From positions 310,001 to 374,000 of the forward strand of contig QNQO01000814.1 in the NCBI GenBank assembly GCA_003290165.1: 64,000 bases of DNA, in the 5' to 3' direction. A program made the translations under genes and the position numbers. The stretch is from Berberis thunbergii (Eukaryota; Streptophyta; Magnoliopsida; Ranunculales; Berberidaceae). Below the pieces are notes generated by a model, which searched no databases, had not been told where the DNA came from, and worked only from the letters and a program-made list of their open reading frames with translations. This document shows, piece by piece, positions 22,701-31,720 of the stretch (the stretch's first letter is position 1; each line of letters begins with the position of its first letter).

Positions 22701-24681
22701 TGAAATGCTGAGCTCAATGCTGAGCAGCATGCTGAGAAGGACTATGGAAATACTGAGAAGAATTGCTGAATTGCTGAGAAGTATGCTGAGTGGGACTACT
22801 GGAATGCTGAGCAGAATGTTGAGCAGCATGCTGAGGACCACTGAAATGCTGAGCAGCATGCTGAGAAGATTGTTGAGCACTACTGGAATGCTGAGAGTAG
22901 TGTTGATCAGTATGCTGAGCATGCTGAGGACTACTGGAATGCTGAGCTGAATGCTGAGGACTACTGGAATGCTGAATATAGTGCTGAGCAGTATGCTGAG
23001 CATGATGACTAGAATGCTGAGAATACTGAGGACTACTGGAACACTGAGAAGAGGGCTGAGCAAGAGAACTACTGGAATGCTGAATATAGTGCTGAGCAGT
23101 ATGCTGAGCATGATGACTAGAATGCTGAGAATACTGAGGACTACTGGAACACTGAGAAGAGGGCTGAGCAAGACAAACTGGATTGTGAAATTGCTGACCC
23201 GTACTACTACTAGAATGCTGAACTAGAGAGGCAGACTTTTCATCAGAAAGAACCATTGACGGAAACACATATAGACCTCCCTTAAGTGTCCCTTCCAGAA
23301 GAATTTGTTGTGTGACCTGATCCTTGACAAAACAAATATCAGGATGAAACTCAAAGAAGACATTGTTATCCCTAGCAAACCTAGACACACTCAATAAATT
23401 CTTGGTTAACTGAGGGACTTGAAGAATATTTCTGAGATGTAAAATTCTTGAAGAATGTTGAGTAAGAAAAGAGGACTGACCGATGTTTTCAATTGGTAAA
23501 GCAGTGCCATCACCCACAAAAAGTTGCTCATTACCATGATAAGGCATGGCATTCCTCAAGTTTTGAGGTGTGCAATGATCAGTGGCTCCTGAATCAGGAT
23601 ACCACCTAGTATCAGTGTGAGGCTGCATCTGAGGTGTTGAAACATTGGCTTGTATCTGAAATGGAGAATCAGCTCTCCAAGAAGGATGAGGAGATTGACT
23701 TGTAGACGCAGAGAAGACCTGCCTTGGATTTGATGACTGAGATGAAAAACCAGAACTCCATGGACTTGAAACAGATTCATCAAACCTATTGTAACATTTT
23801 AATGCAATGTGACCAAGTTTGCCACAGATTTGACATTGAGAACGAGTTGATTGAGAACTAGCTCCAGATGGCCGAAAATTTCTTCCAGATCTGGCACCTC
23901 TGTGATTGTGGGATCCTCTAGACTAAGGTCTCCAACTGTGTGAGCTAGACACAAAAAACCTAGGTGAAGGTCTATATGAAGACTGAGCCAAATTGACAGA
24001 GATGTCAAGATCTTTTGTATGTCTCTCAATTCGAGCTTCTTGAGCAAGTAGAAGAGATTCTATTTCAGCAACACTATACGCGTCAGATCTTGAGCTTACT
24101 GAAACCACAAAAGTGTCATAAATCTGTGGTAAACCATCAAAGATGGCATTGACATAATCTCTAGAAGACAATGGATGTCCGACTGATGCTAGTTGATCAG
24201 TAATGGCTTTGAGTTTCAACAAATAGGCATTGATGGACATATCGCCTTTCTTGAGATGTTGTAGTTGATTCCTAAACTAAGAAATCTTGGCGACTGCCTG
24301 TGAGTTGAAGAAGACCTCAAGAACTTGCCAAACATGTGCTGAGGTTAGACATCCTACTAACCTGGTAAGTAGAGACTCTGTCATGGAAGAAAGTAGCCAA
24401 GATAGCAGTAATTGATCTTGTTGTTCCCAAGTAACAAATTCAGGATTAACACGATTGTTGGCTTGATCTTCATTAGAAAGAAACTGTGCTGGAGATGAGT
24501 CTTTTTCAAGAAATCTTTGAAGCTTGTGTCCTCTAATGGTTGCCAAAACTTGTTGTTTCCACAGTAAGTGGTTTTGTTCACTCAGCTTGACAGACAATGC
24601 ATGTGTGAACATGACAGGTTTAGACTCTGCTAAAGCAGAGTTAGAGAATGGTGTAGCACTAGATGATGTTGCATCTGCCAT
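19750..24681 (-). pseudogene. Copia gag-pol polyprotein with three premature stops
   Basis: One frame of about 1,640 codons runs from an ATG at 24681 to a stop at 19750, broken by in-frame stops near 24277 (TAG), 23923 (TAG) and 22714 (TGA) but with no frameshift. In order it holds: gag (LSVKLSEQNHLLWKQQVLA; later SYRPSPRFF), a zinc knuckle CQICGKLGHIALKC near 23830, retropepsin WYPDSGATDH near 23600, a His/Gln/Ser-rich insert, the GAG-pre-integrase HARLGHPS, integrase core (HTDLWGP, QSDWGG, NGVAERKHR), RT (LVYVDDILITG) and RNase H (CDADWASDPNDRRSTSGYC, SSTEAEYRSLA). The integrase QSDWGG replaces the usual QSDNGG. The stops prevent full-length product without readthrough. Confidence 0.93.
22570..23215 (-). 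repeat. In-frame tandem repeats coding for a His/Gln/Ser-rich tract in the copia polyprotein
   Basis: The DNA is an iteration of TGCTGAG-like heptamers. Two larger in-frame duplications are visible: a 141-bp period (22593 versus 22734) and a 108-bp period (22961 versus 23069). On the minus strand this reads as repeats such as SSPQYSQHSSHHAQHTAQHY and AQHSAQHSSSPTQHTSQQFS between protease and GAG-pre-integrase. Because both periods are multiples of three the polyprotein frame is kept. Confidence 0.9.
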
Positions 24682-24739
24682 TAGACTAACTATGATAAAC
24701 TGAGAAGAAGGAGATGAAGATACAACTGCTCTGATACCA

Positions 24740-24924
24740 TGTTAAGATCTAAGACAGACTATGATATGAGAAGGTTCTGTATATTTCACACTTAAGAATT
24801 GTACAATGTACATTGTTTATATAGACATTCTAATGTCTGATTAGCTAGCAAAACAAACTAACAGACAGCTTAACAAACTAACTAACTAATTTACACTTCT
24901 TGATTCCTCTGTTATTGCTTAACA
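24740..24924 (-). repeat. 5' LTR of the young copia element
   Basis: 185 bp, TGTTAAGATCTAAGACAG to GCTTAACA on the + strand. Its internal edge abuts the tRNA-Met primer-binding site (CTCTGATACCA on +). Confidence 0.95.
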
Positions 24925-25900
24925 GATACAACTGGTAAGGCAAGAAACCCTGACGAGGGTTCTATTCCAGCAAGGATGACTAACAAACTGTGCTGGGCAT
25001 TTCTGTTTGCACAACGCAATGATGGCAGCAAATCTAAACTCAAGTTTGTCCCTCCATCCATTGTAGAGGGTAAACCTATAGTGCACATCAAGCTTGTAGA
25101 ACATGAAAAGAGATTGGAAGAATGTGAGCAATACGTGATCGACAATTTTGTAGAAAAGATGTTAGCTTATGGCTACGTCAATGACTGTTTGAAACACATA
25201 AGAAGGTAAATTTTTTTTCGTGAGATGCGTGTGTATGTTGAACGAGTTTTTGTGTTCAAATTTTCGAATGAAGAAGACAAGAAGAAGGTCTTGAAATGGG
25301 TCCAGTCCATATTGATAGTAGATTACATGGAATTTAGGCACTCCTCTTTTAACTGAACCAAACACAAGAAATCGAAACCCGTGGTTGGGGTAAAAACAAA
25401 GATAAGAAGGTGGTTAGCATAGTGAATCCTGAATAAGAGGAAGGCTGGACCATAGCATCGAGTAGACATAAGATCAAGCAAAAGAGCACCCCTAACCATG
25501 AAAGTAAGAAGGAAGATACTGAAGTCAACACGATCAGTGAGGAGATAAGTTCAATACACATAGCTCTAGTTGTGTTTAGTGAAAGTAAGAAGGAAAACAA
25601 TCCAATAGTGATTAGTGAAACTGTAAAGGAAGATGCTAGGAAAACCCACGAAAAGCAGGATAGCAGTGCAAAGAACAATGAAGTTACTAGAGAAAACCTG
25701 CTAGCAGTACTGATAACTTACTGATGTTAGAAGCTCCAAAGAAAAGTGTAACAATTGGAGGAGAAACCTTGCACAAAATAAGGATAAATAAGTACAAACT
25801 TGGTTACTAAGAATGGAGCTGATTCACTTCTCTTGTAACCATGGAAGAAGACATTGAAGGATAAATAAGTGACGAAGATGATATTAGCGAAGAAGAAATG
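24925..25900 (+). pseudogene. DUF4283/LINE-ORF1-like relic, 3' part
   Basis: The frame 24976-25209 contains CWAFLFAQRN then KLKFVPPSIVEGKPIVHIKL, which matches the start of the DUF4283 domain found in ORF1 proteins of plant L1-type LINEs and related domesticated genes. After a frame break, VFVFKFSNEEDKKKVL with a following GPVHID (25230-25320) matches the middle of the same domain. Further downstream the sequence is interrupted by stops and loses similarity. It is a relic of a non-LTR element or a LINE-derived gene, cut by the copia insertion. Confidence 0.65.
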
Positions 25901-26374
25901 GACTTAAATCCATTACGTTATGTGGAAGCTTGGAGTCGAGCAAAGTTACTAATATGGGTGCAATCAAATCTTCGTACATCAAACAAATAGAGGAAGGCTA
26001 ATCCCAAGTACACGGAGCATAGATCACTTGCATCTAAACTTTACAAAAATGTAACTTTTAAACTCGATGAAGACTATTAATATAGGATGTAGATATCTGT
26101 CGAATTCTTGTGTGGATGTTAGATTTGAGCTAGTATTGGGTTGTTTACCTTTTAGCCCACTAGTTTAGGCGAAATTCTAGATGAGTGCCATTTGTTCTTG
26201 AAATTTCATCTAACACGGTAACACCTATTTTGTTCATTGATTATTAAGTCAATGAGTTTGACTGCCAGAAAACATTATAATTTTTTTAATGTTTGAAATA
26301 TCATCTCGTTGCACACACGTGATGGGTACCAAATGGTAATTACTAGAATATTGTGGGTGCCAAAGGGTAAAATT

Positions 26375-26700
26375 TGGCTAAGTTGATTCTCTTCTGGTTC
26401 TTAGTGTTCTCATATGCAACACTAGTGCAAGAAACCTCTTGAATAAGGGTGGATATGAAGAGGAAAAGACGTTCCAATACAGTGGTGGTGGCTTTGGAGG
26501 AAAGGTTGGAGTTGGCTTTGGTTGGGGTATTGGTGGTGAAGTAAGAAGTGGGGGAGGATTAAGTGGTGGTAGTCATGGAGGATTTGGAGGTGAGGATGGA
26601 GGGGGTTTTGGGAGAGGAATAAGTGGTATGGATTCGGTGGTAGTGGAGGCAGTGGTGTATCTGTAGGTGGAGCTGGGGGAAGGATATGGAGGTGGGCTAC
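26375..26700 (+). pseudogene. Captured glycine-rich protein gene fragment (5' part)
   Basis: The reading LILFWFLVFSYATLVQ resembles a secretion signal peptide. It is followed, after a short frame break, by LLNKGGYEEEKTFQYSGGGF and a run of GGG/GFG repeats. This is the layout of plant cell-wall glycine-rich proteins. No initiator ATG is kept and the signal and repeat parts are out of frame, so it is not functional as it stands. Confidence 0.6.
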
Positions 26701-27814
26701 ATTATTTCTACAAGGGTATGGAGCTGGGAAAGAGTATGGAGCCATTATTTCTGCATTTTTCCTCCCCCGCAACCACTGACTTCCCCAACCCATCACCATC
26801 AACCTGTAAGTGAAAGCCAAATCTCTCGTTTAATGTCCAGATAATAACAACCCACCACCATCACCTATTCTTTTTTCTCATCTGCTTCACTCCCAAAAAT
26901 ACAATGGTAATATTTCAATTTCTATAACAACAAGATTCAAATATCTAGTTCTTCATTGTTGTACTTGAGAGCAGAGTGAAGAAGAAAAAAGGCAACAACA
27001 ATGGAGATGATGCTCGCCCTCTCTTCCTATCAAATTGTCATTTCATCTCAGTTTAAGAAGATTGGGGAGCAAATTAAGGTTTCTTCTCCTCCTTTAAAAG
27101 CCCTCACCCTAAAATCTCCATTTCTATTTCTCTTATATTATCGATGGGTGGTGGTGGTGTGATGAGTTGGAGTATGGAGGAAGAGGGGATGAGTTTGAAG
27201 TTCATCATCGTTTTTGTGGGATTAGGGTAGGGTTTTGGTTCAATTGCATATAGTGGGAGTTTTACAAATTATGAGGTATCTGTCGGATGGAGAAAAAGAG
27301 TGGAGATAGTAATGGTGGCGGGGAAATGGGCAGTATCCATGCAGAGAAGAAGAAGAAGAATAGAGGGAGTTTGAATGTTTACCTTTTGTGCTGATAGTTC
27401 AAGGCGGTGAAGGTGGATTTGCTGAAATTAAAAGGATGGTGAGGAGGAGTTTGAGGAGAATGATAGTAATGGTCAATGTACTCTCACTAATCTGTTCTCT
27501 TATGCTTTGTTCAAGTCTTTCAACTCTAATGGAAGAAAAACCACACCACACAATCGCATGATTTCACTTCCTCATATTCCTTTATCTCTCTTTCCCAATA
27601 AAGCAAAGAAATTCACTGATATCACATGGAGAAAAATAAGGATGCAACAAACCTCAACAGTAACACATATTCGTTTTACAGAAAAGAAAAAGGTGGTGGT
27701 GGCCTTCGTCAACTTCAAAATTATCGTTGGATCGCTGTAAAGAAATTCACCAAGACAGCTTCGCCTGATCCCAATCAATTTGTTGTAATTTCTCTTAATT
27801 TGCTACACTTTACA

Positions 27815-28055
27815 AAAGGAGGCAATAGTGGCTTAGGAGGAGGTGTTGGTGGTGGTGGTGGACTGGGTAAAAGGTGGAGGAGAAGGATTTGGAGGTGGTG
27901 GTTCTAGAGTTGGTGCATGAGCTGGTGGTGGAGTTGGTAGTAGTGCAGGACTTGGAGGTGGTGGTGGTGGATGAGGTGGACTAGGTGGTGGATCTGGAGG
28001 TGGTTTTGGAGGTGGAGCTAGTGGAGGAGTTGGCGTTGAAGGTGGTATGCCTTAA
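27815..28055 (+). pseudogene. Glycine-rich repeat segment inside the MULE-like element
   Basis: GGN-rich DNA (GGTGGTGGTGGTGGA, GGAGGTGGTTTTGGAGGTGG) encodes further Gly-rich repeats in broken frames on the + strand. It may be a second captured piece or the distal exon of the same glycine-rich gene. Confidence 0.45.
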
Positions 28056-28754
28056 AAAAATTTCAGTATAACAAATTTTACAGGCTGGCGCCTACAGTTT
28101 TTCAATAATTACTATTTGGTATCCATCACGAGAGGGTATTTCAGACATTTAAAAAATTGTAATGTTTTTTGGTAGTCAAACCCATTGACTTAACAGTCAA
28201 TACACAAAATGAGTGTTATACAAAACTTCAAGAACAAATGACACTCATCTAATGGGTTTACTTTCAAGTTTTAGTAGTCTTAGGATCTATACGATGACTT
28301 ATCTCACATCTTGAGCATCCCATTAGGTATAAATCATGTCATAATGATGATTAAAGAATCGATCAGTGCTTATGAGAAAGTAAACTTAAGGCATGTGCAC
28401 CAAGAAACTACTATCGTAAGAAACCACTTTGCGAGATTTTTTCTCAACTTGGAAATCGTTGAACTAGATATAATTAATTTGTTTGGTGAGGATTTGAAGA
28501 AATTTTCCTTATCTATTGGTGATGTAATGAGCAATGAGCGATTGTATTCGATTCATCATTTTTTTTTATTAATTAAAGGTCTTGAAATCCTTCAAACCCC
28601 TACTCGCTTTCAAAAAAAGAAAAAAGTTGTAGAGACCAGATGTGATCCCTGCTCCGCTTATCTAACTTATGGATATATTTGAAATGAGAGAGTTATCAAT
28701 TGGATGTGTATAGATTTATAGAGATGATTTGGAGTGAAAGTTGTTGTTATCTTG

Positions 28755-28872
28755 TTGTTGAAAGACACAAGATCACCAAGGTGGTTGACTTCTTTCTTGC
28801 TTAAGTGGAGATAAGCCGGGTAGCCTCGGTCCCTCTTGTTGATCTCGTACACATGGAGCTCTTGAACTTTAA
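28755..28872 (-). pseudogene. Allene oxide cyclase exon fragment
   Basis: On the minus strand [20 protein letters not shown], then [20 protein letters not shown] matches the conserved N-terminal part of mature allene oxide cyclase, the plastid enzyme that makes cis-(+)-OPDA in jasmonate synthesis. An acceptor-like GGTTGACACAG precedes it, at the place where the family has an intron. The similarity stops abruptly after FNNK and no barrel remainder follows, so this is a truncated relic. Sequence 28930-29060 (minus) could be a decayed transit-peptide exon, but that is weaker. Confidence 0.72.
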
Positions 28873-29251
28873 CTGTGTCAACCAAACCAATAACAAGAAA
28901 AAGAAATTAGATTACAGTAAAGAAAAAAAAGGTTGAAGGTGATGAGGAGATCGATGCACTTCCTGGGTTTTGCAGAAGGTTCAGGGGTAGCGGTGGCTTC
29001 AACAGTCTTGGTTTCCTTTTTGCCCCAATGAGCTTGAGTTGGAATTTGCCGAGTGCTTTTATGATGGATAATTGGTAATTTGAGGTTCTTATAGCCTAAA
29101 AGACTATAGGTTGTGATGGAATTAGTGATGTTGTGATGGAATTAGTAATCTGGTGGTGGGTGGTTTGATAGAAAAGGAGATGGTTTTGAGAGCTGAAGAA
29201 GCCATTGATGGATGGAGATGGAGAAAGAGGGATCAGAGCAAGTGCAAATTG

Positions 29252-29334
29252 ATGTTGGAACTTGGAAGTGGAGAAGGGGCTACTTCTCTCAACTTCACCA
29301 AGTCAACCCCTTCTCCACTTCCAAGTTCCAACAT
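29252..29334. repeat. Perfect 28-bp inverted repeat (hairpin) with 27-nt loop
   Basis: The left arm 29252-29279 (ATGTTGGAACTTGGAAGTGG plus AGAAGGGG) is the exact reverse complement of 29307-29334. One G:U-type mismatch allows the stem to extend about 3-4 bp further. The right arm ends 3 bp before the terminus of a hAT-like element. It could be a small-RNA-type hairpin or a footprint of aberrant transposition. Confidence 0.85.
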
Positions 29335-29337
29335 TAA

Positions 29338-30205
29338 TAGGGGTGGGCATCTCATCCCGTGATCTCGATCCTATTTCAGTTATGTTCCGTTCTGATTTTT
29401 TTCGGTTCTTTTGAGATTGATCAAACTTATCTCAATCTTCTCTCATCCCGATCGAAAGTGGGATGGGATGAGATCGAGATAAAGATGTTCAATCCCGCCC
29501 ATCCCAAATTTATTTATTTAATATTTATTATATAAATTTTAATCAAACTACTTTTTTAAAGGAAAGTTTAGGGTGTGTTGAAACTAAATCAAAACATCTA
29601 TTGTTTGAAAATTTACTTACTTGATTTGGTACTATTTATTTAGGTAGAAACTTCAATTTGGATATTTTATGTCAAATTGAACCCATTAAAATTTATAATT
29701 TTTTTCACATTTTAGATTGATTATAGGACAAATTCTTGTGGAAAATAAGTCAAATGATGGTTTTTGTTAGTTATGCACTACGAGTTATGTAGTTGGAGAA
29801 CATTGCTCTTAATTATGTATCTTGTATGAATGATATTTCAACTCTTACGAAAATATGCAAGACGAATCTATGAAGGTGCTCATTCCATCTATCATCATTC
29901 ATTTGACAAACTCAATACCATTGTAAGGTAACCCCTCTACAAATTTTATATGACATTTAATATTGTTATGAAAAAAGTTATATGTACATAAATTTGAGAT
30001 TATTGGTATGTGACAAATGTGAGATGAATTTGTTTTGCTATTTTTCATTGAATGATTATTTAGTACATGCTCATCACGTCTCGTTCCAAAACCATTTGGG
30101 ATGGGACGTGGTTGGGATGGGTTCTATCCCGTTCCGATCTTGAACGAACGGGATGGGATAGGGACGAGGTTCATTCCATCCCATCCCGTACTGTGCCCAC
30201 TCCTA
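29338..30205. mobile_element. Non-autonomous hAT-like element A
   Basis: The left end TAGGGGTGGGCATCTCATCC and right end CTGTGCCCACTCCTA form short terminal inverted repeats. Subterminal CGGGATGGGATAGGGACGAG / ATCCCGTTCCGATC blocks are shared with 30678-31327. There is no transposase frame, and the 8-bp flanks do not match. Confidence 0.65.
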
Positions 30206-30249
30206 GTAGAGAACGTATAAATAATAAGTGGATTATGTTGGTTCAATTT

Positions 30250-30417
30250 TGAATCGGGGTCGCATGGTTCCATCAAGGACCCTCCCAGTTCATATCCAAC
30301 TTGGACCAATTGATTCTATCCAAAAAAATTTGCTATTTTGGGCTGTTTTATATCGCTTCATTGGACTAGGACTGAGACAAGTCCAATCCCAAACCGCTCC
30401 AGACTGTGCCCGCCCCT
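30250..30417. mobile_element. Right-end fragment of a related hAT-like element
   Basis: It ends CTGTGCCCGCCCCTA, like the right ends of the neighbouring elements. A matching left terminus was not found, so the copy is truncated. Confidence 0.4.
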
Positions 30418-30677
30418 AGGTACGAGTGTCGTCAAAGGGCTTACGAGATCATAACGGGGGAGAGATGAAAAGGAGAAAAAGAAAAATGCCATTCCATTTA
30501 CACAAATATGGAACGTATTTGATCAAAAAATTGATCTCCAAGTTGATTATCAAAATTTCATTCATTTCTTTTTCCATCTTCTATCTTCCTCGTTCCCTCG
30601 TATAATGGGTGGAGCATTGTTGAGGAAATTACTCCTTCATTTCGACTCACCCATTTTTTTTCCCGTCTATTATAGAC

Positions 30678-31327
30678 TAGGGGTGGGCATCCCATTCCGC
30701 GATCCCGATCTCGTCACGTCCTGATTTTTTCGAGTCTTATTGGGATTGATTAATCTCATCCCGATCGCGTCCTGTCCAGATCTAGAATGGGATGAGATGA
30801 AGATTTTCAATCCCGTCCCGTTCTGATTTTGTAATATTTATTATTAATATTTTTAATACTTATTTTATATATTTATTTTAGAAATGCAATTGTTTGGATG
30901 CCTATATAAAGTTTGGGCATAATGATACAGGTTGTGTATTATTGTGTTACAGAATGAAGTTTATTATGTTACAGATTGTTTTGCTAAACTCAACCAGAAT
31001 GAAATTTATTATGTTATAAGTTGTGTATTATGTTTGTTATGTTTGTGAATGAAGTCATAATGAATGAATGAAGTCAGAATGTAAGTCTTGTGAATGAAGT
31101 CTATGTTCATGTTACAAATTGTGAATGAAGTTTATGTTATATATCACTATGTTTATTATGCTAGAGATTGTGTTTATTATGTTATAAATTGTCAAAATAA
31201 TTTATCAACTGATCCCATCCCGAACTCATTTGAGATGGGACGAGGTCGGAATGAGGTCTATCCCATCCCGATCCCGAATGAATGGGATGGGATAAAAATG
31301 GGTTCATCCCGTCCAGTGCCCACCCCG
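30678..31327. mobile_element. Non-autonomous hAT-like element B
   Basis: It starts TAGGGGTGGGCATCCCATTC and ends GTGCCCACCCCG. The flanks TTATAGAC and ATATAGAA agree at 6 of 8 positions, compatible with a decayed 8-bp hAT target duplication. The interior is AT-rich with GTTATAGATTGTGTTTATTATG-like reiterations and no transposase. Confidence 0.65.
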
Positions 31328-31720
31328 ATATAGAATGCTGGGGCCCCCATTTTTTAAAGAGTTAAAACTTGAAACTTTTGACTAAACTAAATCATCTTCT
31401 GTATTTTTCCTAATTTTGCACTGAACATTGTCCTCGCGATGCAGATCATAGTTAGTGGTATCGGAGCACTAAGGGAAATTGATCTTGTTAGGCACAAATC
31501 AGTATATGTGGGACATTGGTTACTTTTATTCGTTTCTTCTAAATAATACAAATTTTCATGGTAGCTAGCACAGAGTGACAATCTGGAGCTTGCTTTTAAC
31601 CCCACTTTTAAGTGGCAAACAAACACTGAAACACCCTACGCATCTTATTTTCACTGCAGCGACAGTGTATATTAGCTAACTAACACGCCCTAAATCACTT
31701 CACCTCCCTGTAATAGAAGA

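Larger units (their letters stand above)
19578..24924 (-). mobile_element. Complete, recently inserted Ty1/copia retrotransposon
   Basis: LTRs of 185 bp each (19578-19762 and 24740-24924) differ only at their second base (TA versus TG), and the element is flanked by a perfect GATAC duplication (19573-19577, 24925-24929). In element orientation the primer-binding site TGGTATCAGAGC lies at about 24728-24739 and the polypurine tract TTTGAGGGGGCA abuts the 3' LTR. The internal region holds one continuous frame for gag, protease, integrase, RT and RNase H, interrupted by three stops. It is the youngest datable insertion in the window. Confidence 0.95.
26176..28256. mobile_element. MULE-like element (Pack-MULE candidate) with ~180-bp terminal inverted repeats
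   Basis: The left TIR (26176-26363) and right TIR (28085-28256) are inverse copies sharing GAGTGCCATTTGTTCTTGAA, TTAAGTCAATGAGTTTGACT and ACCAAATGGTAATTA-type blocks. The ~1.7-kb interior lacks transposase and instead holds glycine-rich coding pieces. Long TIRs plus captured gene sequence are the hallmarks of Pack-MULEs. The outermost bases are diverged and I could not fix a 9-bp target duplication. Confidence 0.7.

Noticed and set aside
22533..23226. Antisense and out-of-frame ORFs rich in Leu/Ser or Met/Arg
   Set aside because: These are shadows of the TGCTGAG-type tandem repeats. The minus frame continuous with protease and integrase is the real one.
28311..28682. 123-codon plus-strand ORF
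   Set aside because: The codons look protein-like (HVHQETTIVRNHFARFF) but I recognise no family, and it ends in a poly-Lys stretch. Not supportable as a gene without a search.
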